Below, piece by piece: positions 18,886 to 27,439 of a stretch of 64,000 nucleotides of DNA (within the stretch, counting starts at the first letter, position 1; every line of letters begins with the position of its first letter). Under the pieces are notes generated by a model. The model saw only the letters and a program-made list of their open reading frames with translations, was not told the origin of the DNA and did no database searches. The stretch spans positions 1 to 64,000 of the forward strand of contig DASXQT010000009.1 in assembly GCA_036507005.1 (NCBI GenBank), read 5' to 3'. The position numbers and the translations under genes were made by a program. The stretch is from WS-2 sp036507005 (GTDB lineage: Bacteria; Eisenbacteria; RBG-16-71-46).

Positions 18886-19815
18886 TCAGGCCTCCCGGGC
18901 GCCCGCGAGCGCCGCCGAGGGCGCGGGCGCGCGCCGCCGCCCGCCCGCCAGCGCAATCGCGAGCCCGGCCAGCACCAGGAGCGAGCCCACGAGCTGGGGG
19001 GTCGTCAGGCGCTCGTGCCGCAGCGCGGCCCCGAGCACCAGCGCCACCAGGGGCACCACGACCGCGATCAAGCTGATGCGGGTCACGTCCCAGCGGTTCA
19101 CGAGCCAGGCGTAGAGCACGAACGCGACCACCGACCCCATGATCGTGAGGTAGAGGATCGGCACGAGCGCGGGCGCCGTCGCCGGCATCGTGTGGGGTTC
19201 GCCCGCGAGGAAGCTCGCCGCCCCGCACACCGGGAGCCCGACCATCGCGCCTGCGGCGTTGGCGCCGAGCGGGTGCTGGCGCGGTCCGCGCTTGAGCACC
19301 ACGCCCGAGGCCGAGGCCGCGGTCGCGGCCGCGAAGATCGCGGCGAGCGGGAGCGGCGACACCCGGGCCGCGAGCTCGCCCGAGAACATGGCGGCGATCC
19401 CCGCCAGCGCCACGAGCGCGCCCGCGATCCTCGGGGCGTGCAGCCGCTCGAGCTCGAACGCGCGGGCGAACAGGGCGGTGGTGAGCGGCACGGTGCCGTA
19501 GAGCACCGCGGCCAGCCCCGAGGGCACGGTCTTCTCCCCCCAGTAGAGCAGGCAGAAGCTGAGCCCGAAGTTGAGGAATCCGAATCCGGCCGCGGAGCGC
19601 AGGGCGGCGCCGCGGGGCAGGCTGCGGCCCGAGAGCCAGGTGAGCAGCGTGAGCAGGACGGCAGCGAGTGCGAGCCTGAGCGTGGCGGCCCACAGCGGCG
19701 GCACGGTGTCGTCGCCGATGCTGATGACCAGGAAGGTGCTGCCCCAGACCACGCAGCAGCCCGCGAAGGCGGCGAACGTGGTGAGCCCACGCGAGGATGG
19801 CGTTTCGGTCGGCAT
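18886..19815 (-). CDS. EamA/DMT-family transporter
   Basis: The 309-residue protein has ten hydrophobic segments in two repeats, the EamA (drug/metabolite transporter) layout. Typical features are CVVWGSTFL in helix 1, GAL(V/A)ALAG-type Gly-rich helices closing each half, and a loop of about 15 residues between halves. Members export amino acids, purines or other metabolites; the substrate is unknown. It is the first gene of the operon with the two thioredoxin-fold proteins. A short basic tail follows the last helix. Confidence 0.88.
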   Translation of the reverse strand: MPTETPSSRGLTTFAAFAGCCVVWGSTFLVISIGDDTVPPLWAATLRLALAAVLLTLLTWLSGRSLPRGAALRSAAGFGFLNFGLSFCLLYWGEKTVPSGLAAVLYGTVPLTTALFARAFELERLHAPRIAGALVALAGIAAMFSGELAARVSPLPLAAIFAAATAASASGVVLKRGPRQHPLGANAAGAMVGLPVCGAASFLAGEPHTMPATAPALVPILYLTIMGSVVAFVLYAWLVNRWDVTRISLIAVVVPLVALVLGAALRHERLTTPQLVGSLLVLAGLAIALAGGRRRAPAPSAALAGAREA

Positions 19816-19902
19816 GAAGGTCCGCAGGTCTCCGCGGCGGCCCTGGACGAGGGTGAGAGAGCCGCGAGCTTAGCGTTTCGCGCACGTCAGTCGTAATGGA
19901 AC

Positions 19903-19928
19903 GGCAAAATCGCCGCGCGCTTCGCGGC
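19903..19928 (-). terminator. Intrinsic terminator after the thioredoxin-TPR gene
   Basis: GCCGCG (19912-19917) pairs with CGCGGC (19923-19928) around a 5-nt loop. On the minus strand the stem is followed by GATTTTG. It lies 30 bases after the stop at 19958. Confidence 0.55.
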
Positions 19929-19957
19929 CCGCGCCGGCGCGGTGCCGGGCGGGGCGC

Positions 19958-21319
19958 CTACTTCAGCGCCGCGAGCTTCCTGCGCAGCGATTCGATCGTG
20001 GCTTCGGAGCGCTGGCCGGGCGGGAAGGCGTCCGCGGTCGCGATCGCCTGCTCGAGCGTGTGGCGGGCCGCCGTCGAGTCGCCCTTGCTGGCGTGGATCT
20101 CGGCGCGGGTCTGCAGCAGCCGGAGCTTGCGCGGCCCGTAGGCGAGCGGGAGCGCGCGATCCGAAGCGGCGAGCGCGTCGTCCCAGCGCTTCATCGCCTG
20201 GTATGCGATCGCGAGACGCGCGGGCGGATTGTAGTCGCCGGGGAAGTCGCGCTGCGACGCCTCGAGCATCGGGATCGCGCGCGCGGGCTCGTTCAGCTCG
20301 AGGTAGGAGGAGAGGCGGTGGGAGTCGAACACCGCGCGCTCCTGGGGAGTCTTGGCCCGAGCCGCCTCGCGCTCGAGGAACGCGGCCCACTCGCTCGCGA
20401 CCGCGTGCGTGCCGGCCTCGTCCCGGGCGTCCTTGCGGGCGTCGACCAGCGCGATGTAGACCGCCGACCGGTCGTCCGCCGCGACCCCGAGCGCCGGGTC
20501 GGCGGTCACCTCGCGCGCGTCGGCCTCGAGCGCTTGCACCAGGGCCGCGCGCCCCGGGTGCTCGGCCGGAAGCGCGAGGGCGGCATCGAGGCCGCTCGCC
20601 GCCAGGTTGGCGGCCGACGCGGTGCGCTTGAGCCGCGGGTAGGCGTCGCGCGCGAGCCGGGCCTCGGCCTCCGAGCTGTCGGTCATCGAGAAGGCGAACA
20701 GCAGCGACTCGACCGCGCGCGAGTAGCGCGGCCAGTGGGCGGGAGCGGCGGCCAGCGCCGCCTCGTAGGCCGTGGCCGCGGCGGCGTAGTCGGCGTCGCC
20801 GTACAGGCGCTCGGCGTGCGCCAGCGCGCGATCGGCCTCAGGCTCGGCCGCGGCGCCGGTCTTGCGGGATGCGCCCTCCACCGCGAGCCGGCCGTCGTCG
20901 AGGATCCTGCCGAGCTGCGCCACGGTCGCCCCGCCCACCCAGCGCAGCGCGACCTTCTCGGTGGCGGGGTCGACGATCAGGAAGGTGGGGAGCGCCGCGA
21001 TCGGGAACTGCTTCCTAAACGGGGCGTTCTTCGCCTTCTCGGTGTCGATGGCGAGCCAGACGTACCGCCCGGCGTGCCGCGCGAGAGAGGGATCGGTGAA
21101 GACGAAGGCCCTCATCGAGCGGCACGTGTGTCACCACGGGGCCCAGGACTCGATGAAGAGCGGCACCTTGCGGGCGCGGGCCTCGGCCACGCCCCGCGTG
21201 TAGTCGTCGGCGATGAACGGGAGCACCTCGCGCCGCGCCGGGGTGGCCCCGGCCGGGGCGGCGAGCAGCGAGCCGAGCGGCAGGGCGAGGGCGATCGCGG
21301 AGAGTCGGGCGCCACGCAT
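19958..21319 (-). CDS. Thioredoxin-like TPR protein with in-frame TGA: probable selenoprotein (UxxC)
   Basis: Read through the TGA at 21133-21131, the frame encodes 453 residues. A signal peptide (1 to about 25) is followed by a thioredoxin fold whose active site is WAPW-TGA-HTCRSM, where homologues have Cys, giving Sec-x-x-Cys at residues 63-66. The fold continues with VWLAIDTEKA and the cis-Pro PIAALPTFLI. Residues from about 150 on are helical TPR-like repeats. Frame and similarity continue exactly on both sides of the TGA, arguing against a frameshift. A hairpin suited to a bacterial SECIS follows it. A tool that reads TGA as stop would split the gene at 21131. Role: exported thiol oxidoreductase with a partner-binding TPR tail. 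Confidence 0.8.
21102..21133 (-). promoter_or_regulatory. UGA codon and candidate bacterial SECIS hairpin
   Basis: Counting the U of UGA as 1 on the minus-strand RNA, 7-9 pair with 30-32, 11-13 with 24-26 and 15-17 with 21-23. U10 is unpaired, G14 bulged, and the apical loop is GAU. Bacterial SECIS elements sit directly after UGA with a G early in the apical loop and an unpaired U on the 5' side; these features are present, though the distance from UGA to loop (14 nt) is at the short end. Confidence 0.5.
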
Positions 21320-21404
21320 GCGAGCATGCTAGCAGAGGCGCGCGCGGGCGTGCCATCAGGCGCGCGGCTGGCGATTCACGAAGCGCGCGGGCTAGGATGG
21401 CGCG

Positions 21405-23234
21405 GTGAGACGCTCGACGACGCCGCGCCGCGAGGCGACGCCGCCCGCCGGCGGCGAGGACCGCCGCATTCTCGCCCTCGGCGCGGCGCTGGTCGCGGCG
21501 GTGCTCCTCACCCAGCTGTGGCTGGTGCGCGACCTCCGCACCCTGCCCTCGCCGATCTTCGGCGGCGACTACTCCTACCAGATGGGCTGCATCGAGAGCA
21601 TACGGGCCTCGGGCGACCCGATGGCCTCGTGCAGCGTCTCCGGCGCGCTGCCCGGCTACCTGCCGCTCTACGGCACGGTGGTCGCGCTGTTCTCGCGGGC
21701 GAGCGGCTGGGCGGTGGTCCCGAGCATGCTGGCGCTCTCGGTGGTCTTCCGCGCGCTCTCGACCGCGATCGCGTGGTGGGTGTTCACGCGGCTCCATGGG
21801 CGAAGCGCCGGTTTCGCGCTGGCCTGCCTGTGGTCGCTGCTGCTGCGCGAGCCGATCCTCAAGTACACCGAGTTCACGCTCGCGATCCTCGTGCCGCTCT
21901 ACTATTACGCCCTGTGCCGCTTCGCCGCGAAGCCCGCATTTCGCACCGCGCTCCCCCTCGGGCTCACGCTCGCGGCCGCGGGCTACTCGCACGCGGTGGT
22001 GTTCATCGGCGGCATCGTGATCGCGACCGGCACCACCGCGATCGCGGCGCTCGCGCCCGGGGAGAGGAGCCGCCTGGCGAGGCTCGCGGCCGCGGCCCGC
22101 GGGCTCCTCGGGGTGGCGGCCCTGTCGCTCCTGGCACTCGGGTACTGGTACCGGCCGCTGTTCGTCGCCCACGGGGCGGCGTCGGCCCACTACACCGAGT
22201 GGAACGGAGGCGTGAGCCAGGCCACCTTCGCCCAGCGGCTCGCCTACGCGCGCGGCGCGCTGCTCTCGATGGTGCGCGTCGACGAGTGGCCGGCGGCCGC
22301 GCTCAACCTGCTCGTGCTCGCCGGCCTCGTGGCGCTGTGGCGCACGGGGGAGCGCCGCCGGTTCCTGCCCGGCGCGTGGGCCGCGGCCGCCACCTTCCTG
22401 TGGATGCTCCACCCGTTCGTCACCATGCCGCTGCTCCACACCCACTTCGTTCCCGACTACGTGCGCCGCTATCTCTGGGCATTCGCCGCCTTCCTGGTCG
22501 CGGCGATCCCGGTCGCCCTGCTCTTCGGCCGCCTTCGCCGCGGGCCGGCATTCGGGCTCGCCGCGACCCTGCTCGCTGTCACGCTGGCGGGGCTGGCGAT
22601 CGAGGCGCGCTCGCTCGCCGCGGACTCCGCCATGGCGGGCGCGCGGCAGCCGGCCGATCCGGCGCTGGCGTCGCTTCAAGCCTGGGTGCTCGCGCACACC
22701 CGGCCCGACGACGTGGCGCTCTCCAACAACGAGCTGAGCTTCGCCTGGAGCGCGCTCACCGGGCGCAAGGCCGTGGTCGCGCGCCGCGCGCAGAACGACC
22801 CGTTCGCGGACATGGACGTGCGCAACCGCGACGCGGCCCTGATGCTCTACGGCCGGGACGAGGAGGCGCGCCGCCGCCTGCTGCGGCAGTACGGCGTGCG
22901 CTACCTGTTCTGGATGGAGCCCTGGATCGACCTCGAGTACCGCCGCGAGGCGCAGGGCCTGGCCTACATGGACCCGCTGCTCTATTTCCGCAACCCGGCC
23001 TACGACGACGAGCTGACGCGGGCCGGGGTCGAGACCTTCAACTTCTATGGGTGGGTGGATCCCACCCTGCGCGGCCCCGAGTACCCGAGGTTCGAGCTCA
23101 CCCTGGTCGGCCCCGGCAACTATCGCAGCCCCGAGCGGCCGTGGCGCGAGGGCCTCGATTCGCATCTCGAGAAGGTGTGGCGCTACGAGGTGGAAGGGCG
23201 CGAGGTCGCGGCGCTCTACGCCGTGAGGCCGTAA
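21405..23234 (+). CDS. Multi-pass membrane protein, GT-C glycosyltransferase-like
   Basis: The 609-residue protein has about ten hydrophobic segments (roughly 22-400) followed by a soluble C-terminal domain. The first luminal loop has the acidic GGDYSYQMGC, the usual site of the catalytic Asp in GT-C enzymes that use polyprenyl-phosphate sugars. I do not recognise a specific subfamily. The GTG start at 21405 lies six bases after TAGGAT (21393-21398) with no Shine-Dalgarno, suggesting a leaderless mRNA. It is divergent from the selenoprotein gene and converges on the PuuD-like gene. Confidence 0.65.
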   Translation: MRRSTTPRREATPPAGGEDRRILALGAALVAAVLLTQLWLVRDLRTLPSPIFGGDYSYQMGCIESIRASGDPMASCSVSGALPGYLPLYGTVVALFSRASGWAVVPSMLALSVVFRALSTAIAWWVFTRLHGRSAGFALACLWSLLLREPILKYTEFTLAILVPLYYYALCRFAAKPAFRTALPLGLTLAAAGYSHAVVFIGGIVIATGTTAIAALAPGERSRLARLAAAARGLLGVAALSLLALGYWYRPLFVAHGAASAHYTEWNGGVSQATFAQRLAYARGALLSMVRVDEWPAAALNLLVLAGLVALWRTGERRRFLPGAWAAAATFLWMLHPFVTMPLLHTHFVPDYVRRYLWAFAAFLVAAIPVALLFGRLRRGPAFGLAATLLAVTLAGLAIEARSLAADSAMAGARQPADPALASLQAWVLAHTRPDDVALSNNELSFAWSALTGRKAVVARRAQNDPFADMDVRNRDAALMLYGRDEEARRRLLRQYGVRYLFWMEPWIDLEYRREAQGLAYMDPLLYFRNPAYDDELTRAGVETFNFYGWVDPTLRGPEYPRFELTLVGPGNYRSPERPWREGLDSHLEKVWRYEVEGREVAALYAVRP

Positions 23235-23250
23235 CCGCGGCGCCCGGGGA

Positions 23251-24489
23251 TCAGCGGTCGGCGCCCTTGACGCTCCCGCCGTGTGCGCCCTCGAGCTTCG
23301 CGCCCTGGGCGATCCAGGCGCCGAGCGTGCGGCGCTCCTCCTCGGTCATGCCGGTGAGGTTGCCGAGCGGCATGGTCTTCGTCACCACCGCGCGCACCAG
23401 GATGCGCGGCGCCAAGCGCGCGATCCGCTCCGGCTCGTCGAGCCGCACGCCGAGCGGAGGCTCGGGGAAGGCGGGGTTGGTGGGCCGCGCGGCGTGGCAG
23501 GTGACGCAGCGCTGCTCGACGATCGCCTGCACGGTCTCGAACGCCACCGGCGGCTCGCCGCGGTAGGCCTCCGCCCCGCCCGCCGGCGCCCCGCTGCGCG
23601 CCGCGAGCACGATCGCTCCCGCGAGCGACGCGAGCCCCGCGAGCACCACCCAGCGGTTGCTGCGGGCGCCGAAGTTCATCACGTACTTGACCGATGCGCC
23701 CAGCACCACGAGCAGGACCAGCGTGAGCCACGCCAGCGGGTGGCCCCAGGTGCCGGGGAAGTGGTTGCTCAGCATCGTGAAGAGCACGGGCAGCGTGAGG
23801 TAGTGGTTGTGGATCGAGCGCGTCTTGGCGCGCTCGCCCAGCGTGACGTCCACCGGCTCGCCCGCGCGCGTCGCGGCCAGCATGCGCGACTGGGCGGGGA
23901 TGATCCGCCGCCACACGTTCGCGACCATCACCGTTCCGATCATCGCTCCGAAGTGGAGGAACGCGGCGCGCCCGCTGAACACCCGCGTGAGCCCGAAGGC
24001 GGCGGCCGTGAGGAGCGCGAACGAGACCAGGGCGGCGGCGCGCGGCGAACGCGCGAGCGGCGAGGTCCAGAGCGCGTCGTACACCAGCCAGCCCGTGGCC
24101 AGCAGCCCGAGGCTCAGAGCGATCGCCCAGGGGAGAGTAATGGGCGAGACGCTCCGGTCCAACAGGTAGATCCCGCCGCCGAGGTAGTAGACCACGCCGA
24201 GCAGGAAGAAGCCGCTGATCCAGGTGCTGTAGGCCTCCCACTTGAACCAATGGAGGTGGGCGGGCAGCTCGTCGGGCGCGAGGTAGCGCCGCTTCACCAC
24301 CTCGTAGAAGCCGCCGCTGTGCACCATCCACAGCTCGCCCGCGACCGCGCCCTCGCGCTTGCGTGTGGGCGGCGTGAGGCTGCTGTCGAGCCACATGAAG
24401 AGGAACGAGTCGCCGATCCACATGATCGCGGCGATCACGTGGGCCCAGCGCAGGACGAGGTTCAGCCATTCGAGCGCGAACGCGGGCAT
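23251..24489 (-). CDS. puuD: PuuD-like membrane urate hydroxylase with C-terminal cytochrome c domain
   Basis: The 412-residue protein opens with LEWLNLVLRWAHVIAAIMWIGDSFLF and continues with eight or so membrane helices containing the family His residues (for example GELWMVHSGGFYEV and SIHNHYLTLP). The C-terminal 110 residues form a cytochrome c domain with CVTCH and TKTMPLGN, whose Met could be the distal ligand. PuuD-type enzymes oxidise urate at the membrane, passing electrons through the haem domain. No other purine-catabolism gene is nearby, so urate as substrate rests on family similarity. Start at 24489 matches the family N-terminus. Confidence 0.8.
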   Translation of the reverse strand: MPAFALEWLNLVLRWAHVIAAIMWIGDSFLFMWLDSSLTPPTRKREGAVAGELWMVHSGGFYEVVKRRYLAPDELPAHLHWFKWEAYSTWISGFFLLGVVYYLGGGIYLLDRSVSPITLPWAIALSLGLLATGWLVYDALWTSPLARSPRAAALVSFALLTAAAFGLTRVFSGRAAFLHFGAMIGTVMVANVWRRIIPAQSRMLAATRAGEPVDVTLGERAKTRSIHNHYLTLPVLFTMLSNHFPGTWGHPLAWLTLVLLVVLGASVKYVMNFGARSNRWVVLAGLASLAGAIVLAARSGAPAGGAEAYRGEPPVAFETVQAIVEQRCVTCHAARPTNPAFPEPPLGVRLDEPERIARLAPRILVRAVVTKTMPLGNLTGMTEEERRTLGAWIAQGAKLEGAHGGSVKGADR

Positions 24490-24721
24490 GCGGGCGGCGG
24501 GCCTCCGGCGGATGGGAACGCCGCGCGCAGCATAGGGCATCGCGGCGCGCGGCGCATGGCGCCGCGGCCCAGCGCGCGCAATGGCGCTCTGCATCCGGAG
24601 ATTCCGTCGCCCCACCCTTCACAGGGCATGTCCTCCCGCCCGGCTGGCGGTCCGCCGCCGGCTCCGGCTAGAGTGCCGGCCGCGAGACCCCGGCATAACT
24701 CCACGCTCGAAGGAGATTGTC

Positions 24722-25900
24722 CTGAGCTCGACCCTGATCCTGGGCGGCGGCTTCGGCGGCATCGCATGCGCCCGGAGGCTCGCCGAGCGCGCTCCGCGCT
24801 CGCATCGCATCCTGCTCGTGGACCGCTCGCGCGACTTCCTGGTCGGCGCGGCCAAGACCTGGGTCATGCTCGACGAGCGGCGCCCGGATCAGGTGGTGTG
24901 CGAGCGCTCGCGGTTGCTCCCGGCGGGCGTCACGCGGATCGCGGACGAGGTGCGCGGGATCGACCCCGCGCGCCGCGAGGCGCGCACCACCAGCGGTCCG
25001 CTCTCGGCCGATCACCTCGTGCTGGCGCTCGGCGCCGAGCTCGACATGGGCGCCGTGCCCGGGCTGGCGGAGGCGGCGCAGTCCTTCTACACGCTCGACG
25101 GCGCGGTGCGCCTGCGCACGGCGCTCGGCCGCTTCTCCGGCGGGCGGATCGTGTTCCTCGTTCCCCGCCTGCCCTTCAAATGCCCGCCCGCGCCCTACGA
25201 GGCGGCGATGATGCTCCACGCGGCGCTCGAGCGCCGCGGGTCGCGGGCGGCCACGACGATCGAGGTCTGGACGCTGGAGAAGGCGCCGATGGGGACCGCG
25301 GGGCCGGAGATGGGGGCGGCCATCGTCCGCGAGCTCGCGGCCCGGGGGATCGGATTCCATCCCGGCAAGAAGGCGACGAGCGTGGAGGGCGCGCGCGGCG
25401 TGGTGCGCTTCGAGGACGGGGGCGAAGTTGCCTACGATCTCCTGATCGCGGTTCCGCCCCACCTCGCGCCTCGCATCGCGGTGGAGGCGGGGCTCGCCGC
25501 CCCGGGGGGCTTCATCCCGGTCGACCCCGACACGCTGGCGGTGAAGAAGCCGGGGATCGCGCCCGGCGTCTACGCCATCGGCGACGTCACGAGCGTCGCG
25601 CTCCCGGGCCGCTGGGCCGCGGACGTCCCGCTGGTGCTGCCCAAGGCCGGCGTGCTCGCGGCGGCGCAGGGCGAGGCGCTGGCCGAGCGCATCGCCGCCG
25701 CGCTGCGCGGCGAGACTCCGAGCGCGGCCTTCGAGGGCCGCGGCCACTGCTACATCGAGGTCGGCGGCGGGCGCGCGATGCGCGGCGACGGAGCGTTCTT
25801 CGAGACCCCGCATCCGGTGATGACCGCGCGGCCCCCGGACGAGGCCCAGTACCACGACAAGCAGGCGTGGGTGGAGGGATGGCTCAGGCCGCCGGCGTGA
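24722..25900 (+). CDS. Sulfide:quinone-reductase-like FAD oxidoreductase, CTG start
   Basis: The 392-residue protein begins (M)SSTLILGGGFGGIACARRL, an N-terminal FAD-binding motif, and has the SQR/FCSD-type PFKCPPAPYEAA with a conserved Cys (about residues 155-166) and the second FAD motif GVYAIGDVT. It probably oxidises a sulfur compound or NADH with quinone as acceptor. AAGGAG (24710-24715) lies six bases before CTG at 24722, exactly at the expected first residue, and no ATG, GTG or TTG fits, so a CTG start is likely. The next gene overlaps its last 22 bases. Confidence 0.82.
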   Translation: MSSTLILGGGFGGIACARRLAERAPRSHRILLVDRSRDFLVGAAKTWVMLDERRPDQVVCERSRLLPAGVTRIADEVRGIDPARREARTTSGPLSADHLVLALGAELDMGAVPGLAEAAQSFYTLDGAVRLRTALGRFSGGRIVFLVPRLPFKCPPAPYEAAMMLHAALERRGSRAATTIEVWTLEKAPMGTAGPEMGAAIVRELAARGIGFHPGKKATSVEGARGVVRFEDGGEVAYDLLIAVPPHLAPRIAVEAGLAAPGGFIPVDPDTLAVKKPGIAPGVYAIGDVTSVALPGRWAADVPLVLPKAGVLAAAQGEALAERIAAALRGETPSAAFEGRGHCYIEVGGGRAMRGDGAFFETPHPVMTARPPDEAQYHDKQAWVEGWLRPPA

Positions 25901-27378
25901 GGGCGGGAGCGCGCGCGGCGCGCCCGCCCGTGAGCCGCCTCCGGGCCGCCGCGGCGGCGCCGCCGGCTCCACCGCCCGCGAAGCGCTCCTCCGCGCCGCT
26001 CTTCCTCCTCGTCGCCGGGCTGGTCGCGCTCACGCGCCTGCCCTTCCTCGGCCCCGGCTTCGGAGCCGACCCCGATGCCTGGCGCGTGGCCTGGGCGGCA
26101 CGCGTGCTCGCGACCACGGGGCGCTACGAGGCCTCGCGCTTTCCGGGCTATCCGCTCCAGGAGATGCTGTCGGCCCTCATCGTGCGCGGCGGGCCGCTCG
26201 CCCTGAACGGCGCCTCGGCGCTCCTCTCGGCGATCGGCGCCGGCTGCTTCGCGCTCGCGCTGCGGCGTCTCGGCAGCCGCGACGCCGCGATCGCGGCGCT
26301 CGCGCTCGCCTCGACGCCCGCGGTCCATCTCGCGAGCCTCACCGCGATGGACTACGCCTGGGCCCTGGGCTTCGCGCTCGCGGCGCTCGCGCTCGCCCTC
26401 GGCGGGCGCGCCGCCCTAGCCGGCGTGCTCGCGGGCCTCGCGATCGGGTGCCGCATCACCTCGGCGGGCTTCCTCGCGCCGCTCGCGCTCGCATTCGCAC
26501 ATGTCGTCCCGCCCGGGTCGCGCCTCAAGGCGATCGCGCGATTCGGCGCCGCGGCGATCGCGGTCGCGGTCCTCGCGTGGCTGCCGGTGATGCTCACCTA
26601 CGGCGCCGGCTTCCTGCGCTTCTACGAGAGCGGCACCCCGCGGCTCCTCTATGTGATCAAGAACGCGAGCGTGGATCTCTGGGGCATCCCCGGGACCGTG
26701 GCACTCGCGGCCGCCGTCGGGGCGCTGCTCGTTCGCGGCGCCCGGGTGCCGCGCGAAACGTCCGCGCCGGGCGCGCCGCGGCTCACCGCCGCCTGGGCGA
26801 GCGGCATCGCGATCTACGCGCTCGCCTACCTCCGGCTCCCGATCAAGGCGTTCTACCTCATCCCGGTCGTCCCGTTCGCGCTCCTCCTGCTGGCGCAGCG
26901 GCTGCCGCGCCCGGCGTTCGTTGCGGTGTGCGTGGCCCTCGTGGCATCGCCGTGGATCCTCGAGGTGAGTCAGCCCGGCAGGCTGGACAGCCCGGGGTGG
27001 ACGACCGGGACGGTGAGGCTCGAGGCGGGCGGCCGCCCCTGGGTGCTCGATCTGCTCCACGGCCCCGTGCTCGTGGACCATGCGCGGCGGGAGAGGGGCA
27101 TGCGTTACGTCGATCGCGCCCTGGAGGCCGCGCGCCGGCTGCCGGGGGAGAGCGTGGTCGTGGCCTGGGACTGGCTGCCCCAAATCCGCGTGCGGCTCGG
27201 AGGCAAGCGCGACGGCCGCGTGGAGTACGTCTACCGGCTCACGGCCGCCGAGCTGGCGGAGCTGAGGAGCCGGGGCGCCGGCCTCTACGACCTGGCCGGC
27301 GCCGAGGAGGAGAACGTGAAGGTCGACGGCGTGAGCCTGCGCGAGAACGGCTCGCGCCCGCTGGTCGAAGTCCCCTGA
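25879..27378 (+). CDS. Multi-pass membrane protein, glycosyltransferase-39-like
   Basis: The 499-residue protein has an Ala/Pro-rich start, then about nine membrane segments. The first loop after helix 1 holds GFGADPDAWR, with the acidic pair usual in PMT/ArnT-like (GT-C) enzymes, and YEASRFPGYPL follows, a common continuation in bacterial members. The soluble tail ends at residue 499. I cannot assign a substrate. The ATG at 25879 lies within the end of the flavoprotein gene; GGAGGG touches the ATG, so a downstream GTG is an alternative start. Confidence 0.6.
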   Translation: MAQAAGVRAGARAARPPVSRLRAAAAAPPAPPPAKRSSAPLFLLVAGLVALTRLPFLGPGFGADPDAWRVAWAARVLATTGRYEASRFPGYPLQEMLSALIVRGGPLALNGASALLSAIGAGCFALALRRLGSRDAAIAALALASTPAVHLASLTAMDYAWALGFALAALALALGGRAALAGVLAGLAIGCRITSAGFLAPLALAFAHVVPPGSRLKAIARFGAAAIAVAVLAWLPVMLTYGAGFLRFYESGTPRLLYVIKNASVDLWGIPGTVALAAAVGALLVRGARVPRETSAPGAPRLTAAWASGIAIYALAYLRLPIKAFYLIPVVPFALLLLAQRLPRPAFVAVCVALVASPWILEVSQPGRLDSPGWTTGTVRLEAGGRPWVLDLLHGPVLVDHARRERGMRYVDRALEAARRLPGESVVVAWDWLPQIRVRLGGKRDGRVEYVYRLTAAELAELRSRGAGLYDLAGAEEENVKVDGVSLRENGSRPLVEVP

Positions 27379-27439
27379 GCGGCGGGCGGGCACGGGGGCC
27401 CGAGCCCCCGAGCCCCGGGCCGCCGCCCGCCCCGCCCCG

